Source: Sclerotiophoma versabilis (taxonomy: Eukaryota > Ascomycota > Dothideomycetes > Pleosporales > Didymellaceae). Taken from it: DNA of 64,000 nucleotides. The notes below the pieces were generated by a model that was not told where the DNA came from, did not search any database, and worked only from the letters and a program-made list of their open reading frames with translations. Made by a program: the position numbers and the translations under genes. The stretch lies in contig JAAROD010000095.1 of assembly GCA_012274445.1 (NCBI GenBank), positions 62,001 to 126,000 of the forward strand, in the 5' to 3' direction. Within the stretch, counting starts at the first letter, position 1. Each line of letters begins with the position of its first letter. Shown here piece by piece: positions 10,079 through 21,036 of the stretch.

Positions 10079-11291
10079 ATGGGCCAAATTTTCGCTGCAC
10101 AAGGTTCGCACCCTTATTGAACGACTTTTACTGTGTACTGATCAAAGAAGTGTTCTTCATATGTTTGCGCGAGTCCCTCGAGACTAGCATCATCGTCTCA
10201 GTCTTACTCTCTTTCTTGAAGCAAACCCTGAGCTCTGAGAATGACAGGCCCGTCTATCAAAAGCTGGCTAGACAGGTCTGGCTGGGAGTCATTCTCGGTG
10301 TCGCAATATGCGCCGTGATAGGAGGCACCATGACAGCCATTTTCTACCGCTTCGGATCTGATCTCTTCTCGCAATACGAGTATATCTGGGAAGGCGTGTT
10401 TGGCATCATTGCGTCCGCAATCATCACCGTCGTCGGTGCAGCACTGCTCAGAATCTCCAAAATGCGCGATAAGTGGCGCATTAAGATTGCTGCTGCTCTT
10501 GAAGCGAACAGCACTGGTGACACTTCGAGTTCAAAAGGTCTCAAATTCTTTGCCGAGAAGTATGCGATGTTCTTGCTCCCTTTTGTTACCGTACTGCGCG
10601 AGGGCCTCGAGGGCGTTGTATTCATCATTGGCGCAGGTCTTGGACTACCAGTGTCTTCTTTCCCGCTGGCGGTAGTGTGCGGGCTGGGTGCTGGTGCGTT
10701 GATCGGGTATCTGCTTTACAGGTAAGACGTTCGGGCGTGGAGCGACTGTAGTATGACTGACACGTCGCAGAGGAGGTAATGCGGGGTCTTTGCAAGTGTT
10801 TCTCGTCGCGTCAACATGCTTCTTGTATCTGATAGCCGCCGGCTTGTTGAGCAGGTCTGTGTGGTTCTTCGAGAATTATATGGTAAGTTGTGATGCAGTA
10901 ACTCAAAGGAATACTTTACTCAAAAGCTGTAGTGGAATGTTGCCATCGGTGGTGATGCAGCAGAGACAGGCGTCGGACCCGGGTCGTATGACATCCGTCA
11001 GAGTGTCTGGCATGTGAATGTAAGTCCCGTTGCAATGACTTTGCTATGGTAGTGTTTTGCTAACAGCAATGATCGCGACAGTGCTGCAGTCCTGAGATCG
11101 ACGGAGGCGGTTGGTGGGGGGTCTTCAACTCACTACTTGGTTGGCAGAACTCCGCTACCTATAGTAGTGTTATTTCGTACAACCTTTACTGTGTTGCAGT
11201 TGGGGCAGCATTCTTAGTCATGTACTTCCGCGAGAAGCATGCGGAACGATTTCAGTACAAGGGTAAAGATAACGCCCGTATAACCACATAG
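10079..11291 (+). CDS. FTR1: Ftr1-type high-affinity iron permease
   Basis: Five exons (10079-10103, 10148-10721, 10771-10882, 10933-11019, 11082-11291) join in phase to give 335 residues. The protein is a plasma-membrane permease that takes up Fe(III) produced by Fet3. The two iron-binding motifs are present as LRESLE near the N-terminus and LREGLEGVVF after the fourth helix. The conserved GGDAAETGVGPGSYDIRQSVWHVN and CCSPE segments appear only after splicing, confirming exons 4 and 5. The first exon is tiny (25 nt; MGQIFAAQ plus one base) and its donor GTTCGC is unusual. About seven membrane helices are visible. The gene is head to head with FET3. Confidence 0.92.
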
Positions 11292-11604
11292 CCTACGGTC
11301 GCTGCATATCTGCCTGCATAAGATATGGAACGCATGTGCAGTAACTCAATGGACCGAGAAGATGGATTGAAATTTTGCGATCACGCAATCGTCACCATGT
11401 AGTCACTAGTAGGGGCTCTATGCAAACTTTGAGATTGTAGACTACCCGGGCTGTAATCTTCCCAACTCTTGTAATGGAACGTCAGTCTATCGCCTATTTG
11501 GCACCTCTATCGTCAAATAGTCGCATCTAGACCAGTACATGTAGATCTATCCCTGCTTGTCCTTTACTTGAGCAAATCGTAGCCACCAGCCGCCTGATCT
11601 GCGG
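11292..11604. other. Intergenic, no gene seen
   Basis: Between the FTR1 stop and the stop of a leftward pseudogene. It should contain only 3' ends. Confidence 0.5.
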
Positions 11605-12302
11605 TCATACTGGTTGAATCGGCCAATCGCAACTATGGACAAAGTCTTCGCTATGCTGACCTGGCGCACAGTGCACGGCCATGCATCCAACAGAGAAGAC
11701 ATAAAGCTTGCGGTTAACGTCCTGGAATAATGCGCCGTCTTCAGCGGAGAGGTTGTACCACGCCTTGCCGTCTCGCCGATCGACCGAGCACTCGACCTGA
11801 TAGACCTTCGAATCGCCGATGTTTTGGGAGACCTTAACTAAGATTTAGTCAGCAGAGGTAACATACAGCTTAGAGGGAGATTCACGAGAGGTGCCGCAGC
11901 CATCAAAGTAATTTGGTCTCTCGGAGAGGTAGGTTAGGCCTGGGTCGACCTTTATATCCTGTGTTTCGCCGAAGTGCTCGCACTTCTCACCCGTTACACC
12001 AGAGAACTGGACTGCGGCTTCACGGACGTGTATGGTTTACGAGCATCGGTTGGTGAGCTGACCCTTGATGTGACCTTTACCGGGCCGTGCGCCGGCAAAT
12101 TCGGTGCAAGGGAGGTCGGATGTGGGCAGGTACTGAGAGAGAGGATTACCAGTGGTGTTCGTGGAGGTTCCTAAAATCTGAGAGGTGAAGGTGCACTCAA
12201 GGAAGGTGGCGATGAGAATTGTAATATATTAAAGACAGATAAGAGGCAGACCTTGGAAGCCTTACATGCCAAGAAGATGTTGAAAGGAGTCATTGCGAGC
12301 AT
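11605..12302 (-). pseudogene. Remnant of a BYS1/CetA-like (thaumatin-like) small secreted protein gene
   Basis: Reading leftward, a signal-like start (MLAMTPFNIFLA) at 12302 is followed by protein-like sequence: IHVREAAVQF, a middle part with conserved Cys, then VYQVECSVDRRDGKAWYNLS and a Cys-rich end to a TGA at 11607-11605. The pattern resembles the small secreted antimicrobial-type BYS1/CetA family. The frame is broken by TAA at 12039-12037, in place of a codon right after NRCS. A second TAA lies in a possible 29-nt intron (11866-11838). No clean join was found between the signal exon and the rest. TAA for CAA would be a RIP-type change. The family call is moderate and the broken state well supported. 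Confidence 0.5.
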
Positions 12303-12774
12303 TTTTGATGCTGGTACTGAGAATGATAGTAACAATGGAGGTTTTGTGAGGCAAGTACATATGAGACGCACTATTATCGAGCTTGGGAACGATAGAGTGG
12401 AGTGATTTAGAGAAAGAGAGCAGCAGTCTCTGCAGGTCGGAGTCATTATGCGGAGTAAACCTCGTGCTAAGTGGGACCTGACACCTTCAGAGCAAACAGT
12501 CAAAGTGAATATAGCTCAAGAGAGGAGAGTCTTCCACCACTCAAGGGCGCAAAAGGGCTCGAGGAGCAAGCGAGCAAGCGAGCAAGCGATAATAAGGACT
12601 AACTTGGAAAACCAAAGTCTCAGTACAAAGCCATTGGCCAAATAGCGTGGGCAAATATCTGGTGTGGCCCCTGATAAAAGGATCACGGGACCACAGAGGA
12701 TTGGGCGCAATGCCCTGTTCGGTTTACTCGGTACGTATCACCAGTATTCAAAGTTGCGATATCCAGCAAGGACT
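12303..12774. other. Intergenic with short octamer repeat
   Basis: No supportable gene. Bases 12565-12589 are three direct copies of an eight-base GAGCAAGC unit. Confidence 0.5.
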
Positions 12775-14747
12775 TTAGATCTCCAGCTTCTCCATCATGT
12801 TCTCTAGCTCGCACACCACGTCGTTGTAGACTGCCGTCTGTAGCCCTTTGTTGCTGAGCTTCGTTCCAAATCCAAAATTGCACTGAAGACACTTCTCGGC
12901 AATCTTCTGATACTGCGGACCTAGTGGCGAACGACCAGCGGCCAGTCGACGGGCTGCGAAAATCTCGTTGTTGAGATCGCGGGCAGTCATTTTCTCCTCA
13001 ATAGGTTTCCAGTGTGCAATCTCAAGGAGAGCAACGCCAAGGAAAAATATGGTAGTATTATTGACACCGTACCGCACTTGATCGCCGACAGTATCTGCGG
13101 TAGGCTCGATACCATCCATGGTATTGTTGATCGCAGGGGGTACTGTAGGCGCGGAGATCTGCGAACTAAGATGCAGTGTCTTCAGGGCTGCGCTATCGAG
13201 TGAGTCTCTCGATCCAAAGTAGCTGATATCGCGAAGTCGCCAGCGATCTGAGAGCCACGGTGTATCGTTAAACTGTAGGAGTGCAAGCGCAGTCTTATGA
13301 GCCAACTTCAGTTGGTCCTCGACTGCTAAAGCATCATCTGCATCTTGTCGCATGATGTCGAAGACAGTACATACACCGTCAAGCTGTGTTCCGACCGATC
13401 CGGGACTTGTAGCATGGTTTTCGTCTCGGAAGTAAAACATATGCTTGTACATTTGTGGAGTTTCGAGGTAGCCAATGCAGCGTTTAGCAGCTGTCTTCCC
13501 GGACATCTGATAGTGCTTTTGTAAATATTTGCAGATGTTCTTCTCTTGAAACAGATTCAGATCAGGCGCAAGCACCTGAAAAGAGGGTTTTGGGACAGAG
13601 TTGGGCACCATAGGTGTATCGACAAAGCGTACTCGCTTGGCCTTTTTGCGGCATGACGACTGCTGTTGTAGATCGGAAGAGGCTTTCTTCTTCAAAATGT
13701 TGACAGCACAAGAGGTAAGCAGTTCAAGCGGATGTGGTGAAGTTACCTCAGTTGAAGCGGGTACGGTACTTGCTTGCTGGCCAGCCAAGTCTTGCGATGT
13801 GCTCATCGACTGTACGTAAAGCCAGATCGGAGGTCTTGACAACGAGCTTCATATCGTTAGCGTACGTCCGCTTTCTTGCACCAAAAGAACCCACCTATCG
13901 TTCCTATTTGGACTAGGTTCGTGGCAGGATATCGCGAGGTCCAGTCGCACTTCTGGTTGAACTTGAGCATCTATGCAAAGCTTTGCATGGTGCCCTCGAT
14001 GGGCGGGGTCATCGCAGTGCCAAGCGCCGCAGAGGGCTTCATGAAGCTTTTGGGATGCTTTTTGTATAGAGTTGATCCTGCTTGGCAAAGTTTTGCGCTG
14101 AACACTTGTGCTTGTCCCATGGCTATCATGACGTTTGAAGGCGTTAATCTGGGACCGGAGCGTGCTCAGGTCTCCATTCCTCTCCCGAAGACTCGCTAGA
14201 CACCGATCATGTCGAGATTTATCAAACGTGATCTTGATGGCTCCACTGAGGCGTTTAAGGGTTGATTTGATGGATTCACCCTGCTATGAGTGATTAGATG
14301 AGGTCGTTGAAGTTGGTGGGGGCCCTCCATGCACGGGCCACTGACCTTTGTTTTCTGGTCGAGCAGGACGTCGAATCTTTGCATCTCTTCACTCATCATC
14401 TCGATCGTGTCTTTGATCTCGTCGATAATGCCACGGCAAACGTCGAAGCAATCTCGTAGTACGGCCCTCAATTTTTCGTTGAGATGTTTACTTATCCAGC
14501 GTTGATCCGTCGCATCCTCCAACATGCTTTCGACTTCTTCCTCCGCTTCGATTGATCGCAGCAGGAGACGAACTTCGTTGAGAAAGATTCCTTTGTGAAC
14601 TTGAAGTTGCTCTGAGATTGATTTCACATCTTTCGAGTAGTGACGCAGCGTGTGCACCTTCTTAGAAATGTTTGAGTAGAACTTTACAACTTCGATGAGT
14701 ATGGGTAGAACGCCAAAGGCGAGACCAGCGACCTCAATTCCAGACAT
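12775..14747 (-). CDS. DUF7580-type fungal protein, copy 1 (D1)
   Basis: Three exons (14747-14346, 14280-13895, 13846-12775) give 619 residues. The N-terminus (MSGIEVAGLAFGVLPILIEV) is an amphipathic or hydrophobic helix followed by a helical bundle, reminiscent of fungal HeLo-like domains. The C-terminal half holds HKTALALLQFNDTPWLSDRW, FFLGVALLEIAHWKPIE and repeated Cys near CLQCNFGFG, which I recognise as the DUF7580 pattern, distantly like a protein-kinase C-lobe without catalytic residues. The family has no assigned biochemical role. It is head to head with the zinc-finger gene at 15147, 399 bases apart, and has a paralogue with identical exon phases at 18761-20665. A role in non-self recognition or cell death is inference only. 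Confidence 0.75.
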
Positions 14748-15146
14748 TGAGAGAAGAAGCAGGAGACTATGGCTGAGAAACCCGGTCCAGTAGGCTGAGC
14801 GTATATTAGGCCTTGAAGCGTCTCGCTCAGCCCCCTGTTGCATGCACAGCCCCGCAATGCGGTTTGGCCCCCAATCTCACATCTTCATCTTGTCCACATC
14901 TTCTATGAGCCTCACAAATTCCCGTCTCTAAACCTGCTCTTTCTAATGCTCTGATCACTATCCTTAGGCAGCACACTGACAGAGAAGGGGTATATTCCAG
15001 GTGTTGGAAGTTCGCGGATTGACCTCGGGTCGCCACAAGGCTGAAAGTCCTCTCAACGCTCAGTGTCCGCACTGCACCCCACGATCGATCAGGCACATCG
15101 CTTGAGCCAAAAGGCGCAGGTATCGAAGGAGGGTCTTGTTGCAACA
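14748..15146. promoter_or_regulatory. Bidirectional promoter of divergent pair 1
   Basis: These 399 bases separate the start codons of D1 and its divergent partner. Two short motifs recur in the matching region of pair 2: GCATGCACAGCCCCGC at 14840-14855 (15 of 16 positions shared) and CACAAGGCTGA at 15034-15044 (identical). They may be conserved regulatory elements or residual duplication identity. Confidence 0.55.
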
Positions 15147-17718
15147 ATGAAAGCACCCCTGGGAGAAGGTACGCTTCTGGTACCTAATCATCAGAAGCAC
15201 ATCCAGCATTGGCAGGAGCGAACGAGCCCCCAACCGGAGCATCAGGAACAAGGCCTTATTGAAAGACTCTATGACAGCTGCCAGAATATTCTTCGGTGCC
15301 TCATAAAACAGCTCGATTTAATCTCCATCTCCAAAAGCGAACGCAACAGTCTTCGTCGCTCCCTCGCCTTGTTACAACTATGGTCAGACGGAAATGGGGT
15401 GACTGCTGGCACCCTCGATAAAACTCTCGACCGATCGAAGGGTCTCCGTCTTACAACTCTATCCATTCTCAACCCGATGTGTAGAGTTCTTTCCCAAGGT
15501 TCGTATTTGACCGATCCATTGTACCGCCTTTGCTGACTAATGCAGGGCTGGAAACCTATGTTTTTCCGCAAAAAGAGGATGAAACGACTCAAAACCTGTG
15601 TACTGCTGCTGCTGAACTTTACAGTCAGACCAAATGGCTGCTGACAGATCACAACGACGACGTCAGTGACAGCGATAGTGAATCCAGCAGCTCTAGCGAT
15701 GATGGTACTACTGACAAGATGCATGAGCTGGTTCAGAGGATCAGGACATACACGAACTGCCTAATAGACCTGGGTGTTGCATTAGCTTGCCCAGCTCTCG
15801 AACCTGAGCTTGACGATGGGCCCGGGCTAGTAATGCCAGAGCAACGTTCCGCACACGACTATCACACAGATCTAATCAAAGCCAAATTCCCAGATGCCGA
15901 AGCTTGTTTGCTACAAAGTCTGGGTCAGACCAGCTGGAACCGATATCAACGCATGCAGCAAGCGAGAGACTCGAATGCGCGCACGCAATCTACAGTACCC
16001 TCGTGCAACAAGTCCCAGGCCGCCCAGTCAGAGTTCCAGGACTCGGGGATCGGAACTTCTTTACCCCCCGCAGTATCTACGTACGCGGAAACAATTGTAT
16101 CGTTCATGAGCAGCATTTCAGGTGGGAATCGTGCTAATTTCCCCCCTCTCCCTGCTGAGGCAAAGAATGGGGCCCCATTTGAATGCACCGCCTGCGGGAA
16201 ATCAATACGAGCTGTCAATAGCCGCGATTGGAGGTGAGAGATGTAGTGGAAAAGTATCAGGATTCAATCGGCTAAGATGACGTCAGAAAACACCTTTACA
16301 TAGACCTCCGCCCCTATACCTGCTTGTTCACGAACTGCAGCTTTACTCGGGAGCCGTTCGCAACCCGCCAACTATGGGCTGAGCACCTCGAACTTGGGCA
16401 TGGACTTGGACCGGCTTGGGATACTGTTCAATGTCCCCTCTGCCTCGAAACCACAAAAAGCGGCAAAGGCCCTGTGTTGGTGCATTTCGCGAAGCATATG
16501 GAAGACATTGCTCTGGCATCACTTCCTCGCGATGTCCAATCGGATGCTGAATCAGAATACGACACAGACTCTGAAGCTGATGTGTCGAGATCAGACGTTG
16601 ATACAGATATCGGAGTCGCTGTAGAGCCCAGCAGTACAAGCGACAACTGTCTTCTTCCAGCACCGACTATCAAAACCAACTTACACGTCAGCGGCAAAGC
16701 TCTAATAGGAGTAGATGACGTGGAAGAAAGCATGCGTGCTACAGTTCGCCGCAGAAAGTCTGAGAAACCCATGGACGTCTTGCACGTGTGTCGCGATTGC
16801 AAAAAGGAGTTCAAGCGGCCATGCGATCTCACCAAACATGAGAAGACGCACTCTCGGCCTTGGAAATGCACTGAGGAAAGATGCAAATACTTTGAGCTTG
16901 GTTGGCCCACCGAAAAACAGCGTAATAGACACGTCAGCGAGAGACACTCCGTAGTGCCAGCACTATATAAGTGTTTGTATCCGCCTTGCCTTTACGCGTC
17001 TAAGCGAGAATCCAATTGCAAGCAACATATGGAGAAAATCCACGGCTGGCAATACGTACGATCCAATCGCAATGGTCGGAAGGCGAAACAGAACGAGACT
17101 GCGGCTCTACAGCTTGTAGACGGCGCCTCTGATTCCACTGAGGTCAAGCATACGCATTACAAACCAGACTCATATTTTGAGGTTGATCAGTTATCTTGGG
17201 CATCGACTTGGGACCATCGCAACCCTCCAGAGTTGGTACCACAGGCTAGACTTGATCTCACACTATTCTCACCTCATTCAGAAATCGATGAAGGGTTTGA
17301 TGGCGCCTACAGTACTCTAAACATGCAGACCTCCAACCAGCAGGCTGAAGAATCAACTCCGTTCGAGCTTGAAACACTTGGCGGCGCTTTTCCTGATTAC
17401 AATGAACTTGCAACAGAGATCGGCAATGGAACTCAGCAACGAGACTACACCTTCTTCGATTTCTACGCCACAGATAGTGGAGTGTATGAAAGGTCAGATC
17501 TGGATGCGGAGCAGAATCAGACTTATTTCGGAGCCGACGCGTACCTGCCACCACTTCAGACCTTCCAGCCAATGCCGAGATCGATACACTCTCCAAGCCA
17601 GCAGCTATCAACCTTGCATCCCCCTCTTCCGCCTCCACCACCAATTCCATACGGTCATACATATCCTTCATCATATCAGCCCACCCATACTCCACCTGCC
17701 GGTCCTTACCAAGCTTAA
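15147..17718 (+). CDS. AcuF-type zinc-finger protein with three C2H2 fingers, copy 1 (P1)
   Basis: Exons 15147-15498, 15546-16233 and 16287-17718 give 823 residues. The N-terminal ~420 residues are shared with the paralogue at 21037: a helical domain, an acidic Ser/Asp linker, a second helical segment, then a Cys/His-rich block (ECTACGK, TCLFTNC, CPLCLE, HFAKHMEDIALA) of the oxidoreductase-AcuF-like zinc-finger type. Unlike the paralogue, it continues into three classical C2H2 fingers (CRDCKKEF; CTEERCKY; CLYPPCLY ending HMEKIHGWQYV), so DNA binding is likely. A low-complexity Pro/Gln tail follows. TAA at 17716-17718 ends the protein, yet the same frame stays open and Pro-rich to a TAG at 18076-18078, so the annotated end may be a recent nonsense change or a readthrough site. 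Confidence 0.75.
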
Positions 17719-18078
17719 CCTCCTCCGCCACCAAACGCTTCCCCATACCCGCCCCTCAAAATTCGCCAGTATGGCGGTCAACCGATACTTCCAGCTGTTA
17801 TAGCGCCCCCACCTTATTCAGGCTCCGTGTGGAACAGCCAGACTGCTGCTACACCTATATTCTCACCACCGCAGGGCCCAACTTCAGCACTCCAACAACG
17901 ATCTCTGCTACCACGACCAAATCCGCACCATGAACAAGGCGATCGTCGGGATAGTAACTTCATGGCCCCACAAAGCAGACCTAGGAGGGCGTATAGGAGT
18001 TATCACGCCGCTGGGGCGCAATTTAGGTCGTACATTGGCCCCAATGATAGCAGACGAAAAGGTGGAGGCGGTGGCTAG
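17719..18078 (+). other. In-frame extension of P1 beyond its stop codon
   Basis: After TAA the same frame continues for 119 codons to TAG. Its composition (PPPPPNASPYPP, IAPPPYSG, then a Arg/Gly-rich end) continues the Pro-rich tail that precedes the stop. I found no convincing intron that would skip the stop in phase. It may be former C-terminal coding sequence, or readthrough product. Confidence 0.5.
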
Positions 18079-18760
18079 GACTACCGCTTTTCAGAACGGC
18101 TTGCTGAACAAGATCGCACCCTCCGTCGCACAATTCGACGATCTTGTTCGTTCTGAGGAAAAAAAATCTGAGGAACCAGGGACATGTGCTTCTCGTTGTT
18201 CTATTTTATCCAGCAGCCAGATATCCAGGGGCGTATCCTTATCGGCGACTGAATACTCACGTACGCAGTAAGCTTGAAACTTTGCAGCTAAAGATCATCA
18301 GTAGAATATTAGGTTGGAACAAACGAAGGAGGATGTCACAGACCTTCTGGGGAAGGGTGTGTACACGAAAGACTACCAAAATAAGATTATGGGCTGTCTG
18401 CGTCTGATAGACGACATTAACTTCAATATTTCGACTTGGTATTATAATGAGACTACTGTACAAGCTCTATAAAGGCTTAGCAGCACGCATGATACATCAC
18501 GGCGAGGCTCTGATCACTGCACTGAGACGGAAGGGCAGTAAGAGAGCCGAATGAAGATATCTCCTCTCTTGCCAGGACATGCGAACAAAGAACGTCGTCG
18601 GTACCTTCTGTGAGGTCTTGAGAAGGGTTTACCGCATCTTCCCAGTGACGTAAAGTACTACTCGTTGATGGAATCAATCGATCTGCCCAGGCCTATTGTA
18701 TGCTACAACAAAAGCTCATGAGCCACAGCCATTTTACATAAATGCTTCTTTGAAAATCCC
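18079..18760. other. Intergenic between the two divergent pairs, possible coding remnant
   Basis: No complete gene. Bases about 18313-18475 hold an open stretch on the plus strand that reads LEQTKEDVTDLLGKGVYTKD and on to a TAA, preceded by an AG that could be a splice acceptor. It looks protein-like but has no identifiable upstream part, so I leave it unassigned. Confidence 0.35.
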
Positions 18761-20665
18761 TCATTTGACCCCAAGCTTGGTAAACTTCGCAATCAGCTCC
18801 TCAAGCTCCCACACAACATTGGTGTATACAGCTGATTGAAGGCCTTTCTCGCTAAGTTGATTGCCGAAGCCGAAATCACACCATAAACACCTTTTAGCAA
18901 TACTCTGATATTCAAGACCAAGTGGTGGCATTCGATCTTTTTGCAGTCTGCGAGCAGTGAGCACAGGGTTGCTTTCGTCATTTTTCGTCATTTTTGCTTC
19001 GATTGGTGTCCAGTACGCAATCTCAAGCAAAGCCACACCCAGACAGAAGAGCGTCGGGTTTGTGATCCCTTGGCGAATCTCGTTGGTCACAGCATCTTTC
19101 GCAAGACGTATGCCATCCATTTTTGATGTGTCCGGTTGTCTGGTAATCTCCGAGCTGAGATGAAGTGTTCTCAAGGCAGAAGCGTCCATCGTAGTGTTAG
19201 TTCCAAGATACTTCAGATCGATCAGGCGCCAGTGATGTGGAAGCCAAGGTGTTCCGTTGTATTGCAGCACGGCTATTGCCAGCTTGTGAGCGATCCGGAG
19301 TTGATCTATGATTCCAATTACATCGTGAACGCTCTGCTTTAGGACATCCTCGATAGAGTGGATTTTTGAACCAACATGTCCATTGAGCTCTGGGCTTATA
19401 GAGTTTTCTCGAAAGAAAAACGAATGCTTATACAAATACGAGTCCTGAAGATACCCTACGCAGTGTGGCCCATGTGATACATGTCGAGCTAAGTAGCTTC
19501 TTCTTAGAAAGTCGCAGATGTTTTTTGTCTGACGTAAATCGACCAAATCGTAAGAAGCCGATTCGGGGACAGAGTCCACACCCGGGAGCACCGCCCACTG
19601 GACGCGCTTCACTCTCTTTCTGCGCATCGATTGTGAAGATAGATCCGACGAGGCTTTTTTCTTTACCTTCGCTGTTCTGCCATGCGGAGAGCCGCAGTTT
19701 ACTGACTGCAAGTTCTGCAAATCGCTGCTTATTTGAGTCGCTGTGATCTCAGGATCCATTTGGTCGGATACAGTCGTTGACTGCACGTATAACCAGATGT
19801 GGGTATGTTTCGTTGAGTTGCTGAACGAAAGTCAAACCTACTCCTATTTTATGCACGTATGACGTACCTTGGCTCAGCCCCACTACGCAGCCCTTGACAA
19901 GAGATTGCAAGGTCAAGTCGGACTTCGTCAACCACTTCAGCATCAAGACAAAGTTTCGCATGATGCCCTCGCTGTACGGCGTCACTGCAATACCAAGCCT
20001 CTTGCAAAGCAGCATGTAACTGTCGAGAGGCAAGCTGTACAGCGCAGAATCGAGCAGGAAGGGGTTTGTGCTGAACGCAAATGCCTACTGGACGAGTCTC
20101 TGGCTTCTTGAGAGCTTCTATCTGCAATCGGAACGTACTCAACTCATCATTCCTTTCTCGCAACCTGTTCAAAAATCGCTCGTATTTGGACTCGTTGAAG
20201 GCAATCTTGATGATACTGCGTAATCTTTTGATGGAGTGACCCTGCAGAGATATGTGAGAATTATCGCTTGTGCAAAAACCAGTCGGAACCGGAACGGCTA
20301 CCAACCTGTGACTTCTTCGTCAACAGTTCGTCAAACTTCCCCATCTCTCCATCCATCTTGTCAAGGATCTTCTTTGTTCTCTCGACAGTCTTCAGGCACG
20401 AGCGGTAGCTCTCTTGCAGTGCATGATCTGCGTCATCGCCGATGTCTCTGGCTGGCTCCTTATCCTTCAGGCATCGACGCAGCAGCTGTATTTCGTTGTT
20501 GAAGTTCGTCCGAGAACTGCTCAGCCTTGCAGCTACTTCTTCAACCTCGTCAGAATAGTGTCGACATGTGTGCAACTTCTCCCTAACGAAGGAATATGAT
20601 TTCAAAGTTTCAACAACAATCGGCACAACGCCAAATACAAGGCCGGCAATTTCAATGCCAGCCAT
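18761..20665 (-). CDS. DUF7580-type fungal protein, copy 2 (D2)
   Basis: Exons 20665-20306, 20241-19868 and 19820-18761 give 597 residues. It is a clear paralogue of D1: same start (MAGIEIAGLVFGVVPIVVET), same intron phases (0 and 2), nearly equal intron lengths (64 and 47 against 65 and 48 bp), and the same IWLYVQS junction at exon 3. The C-terminal half keeps HKLAIAVLQYNGTPWLPHHW, FCLGVALLEIAYWTPIE and CLWCDFGFG. The protein identity is moderate, so the duplication is not recent. Like D1 it faces a zinc-finger partner, 371 bases away. Function is unknown; a kinase-like but catalytically empty fold with a HeLo-like N-terminus is an inference. Confidence 0.75.
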
Positions 20666-21036
20666 GGTAATGCGAAGGGGAATGGTAAGACGTGCCTCGC
20701 GGTTGGGGCGCGGGCAGCAAGCTGATTTGTAGTGCAGCAGGTTCAGATGCAGCGTGATGCTCAGCCTCCGTTACCCGCATGCATAGCCCCGCTCGCGTCA
20801 CGAACTCTGTGTATACAGTAAGCGCACCAACATATAACCCATTGTACAGCCATATCTTATGATTGTGTCGTGATTACTGAAACTTCAAGCCCTACAAAAA
20901 CAACTCAGCTAACTTCCGGAATTATCACAGCGCCGTTCAACGCAGGCAGCTACACGCCAACCGCACAAGGCTGAGCAGATACCCCGAATCCCAGGCTTGA
21001 TCATTCAGCGCGATATTTGAGCCTTCAAATGGTGCG
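20666..21036. promoter_or_regulatory. Bidirectional promoter of divergent pair 2
   Basis: 371 bases between the starts of D2 and P2. It carries GCATGCATAGCCCCGC at 20777-20792 and CACAAGGCTGA at 20964-20974, matching motifs found in the same order in the pair 1 promoter. Confidence 0.55.

Noticed and set aside
17640..17826. An intron that would skip the TAA in P1
   Set aside because: The only phase-compatible choice uses a poor GTCATA donor and a distant acceptor; no branch site is convincing.
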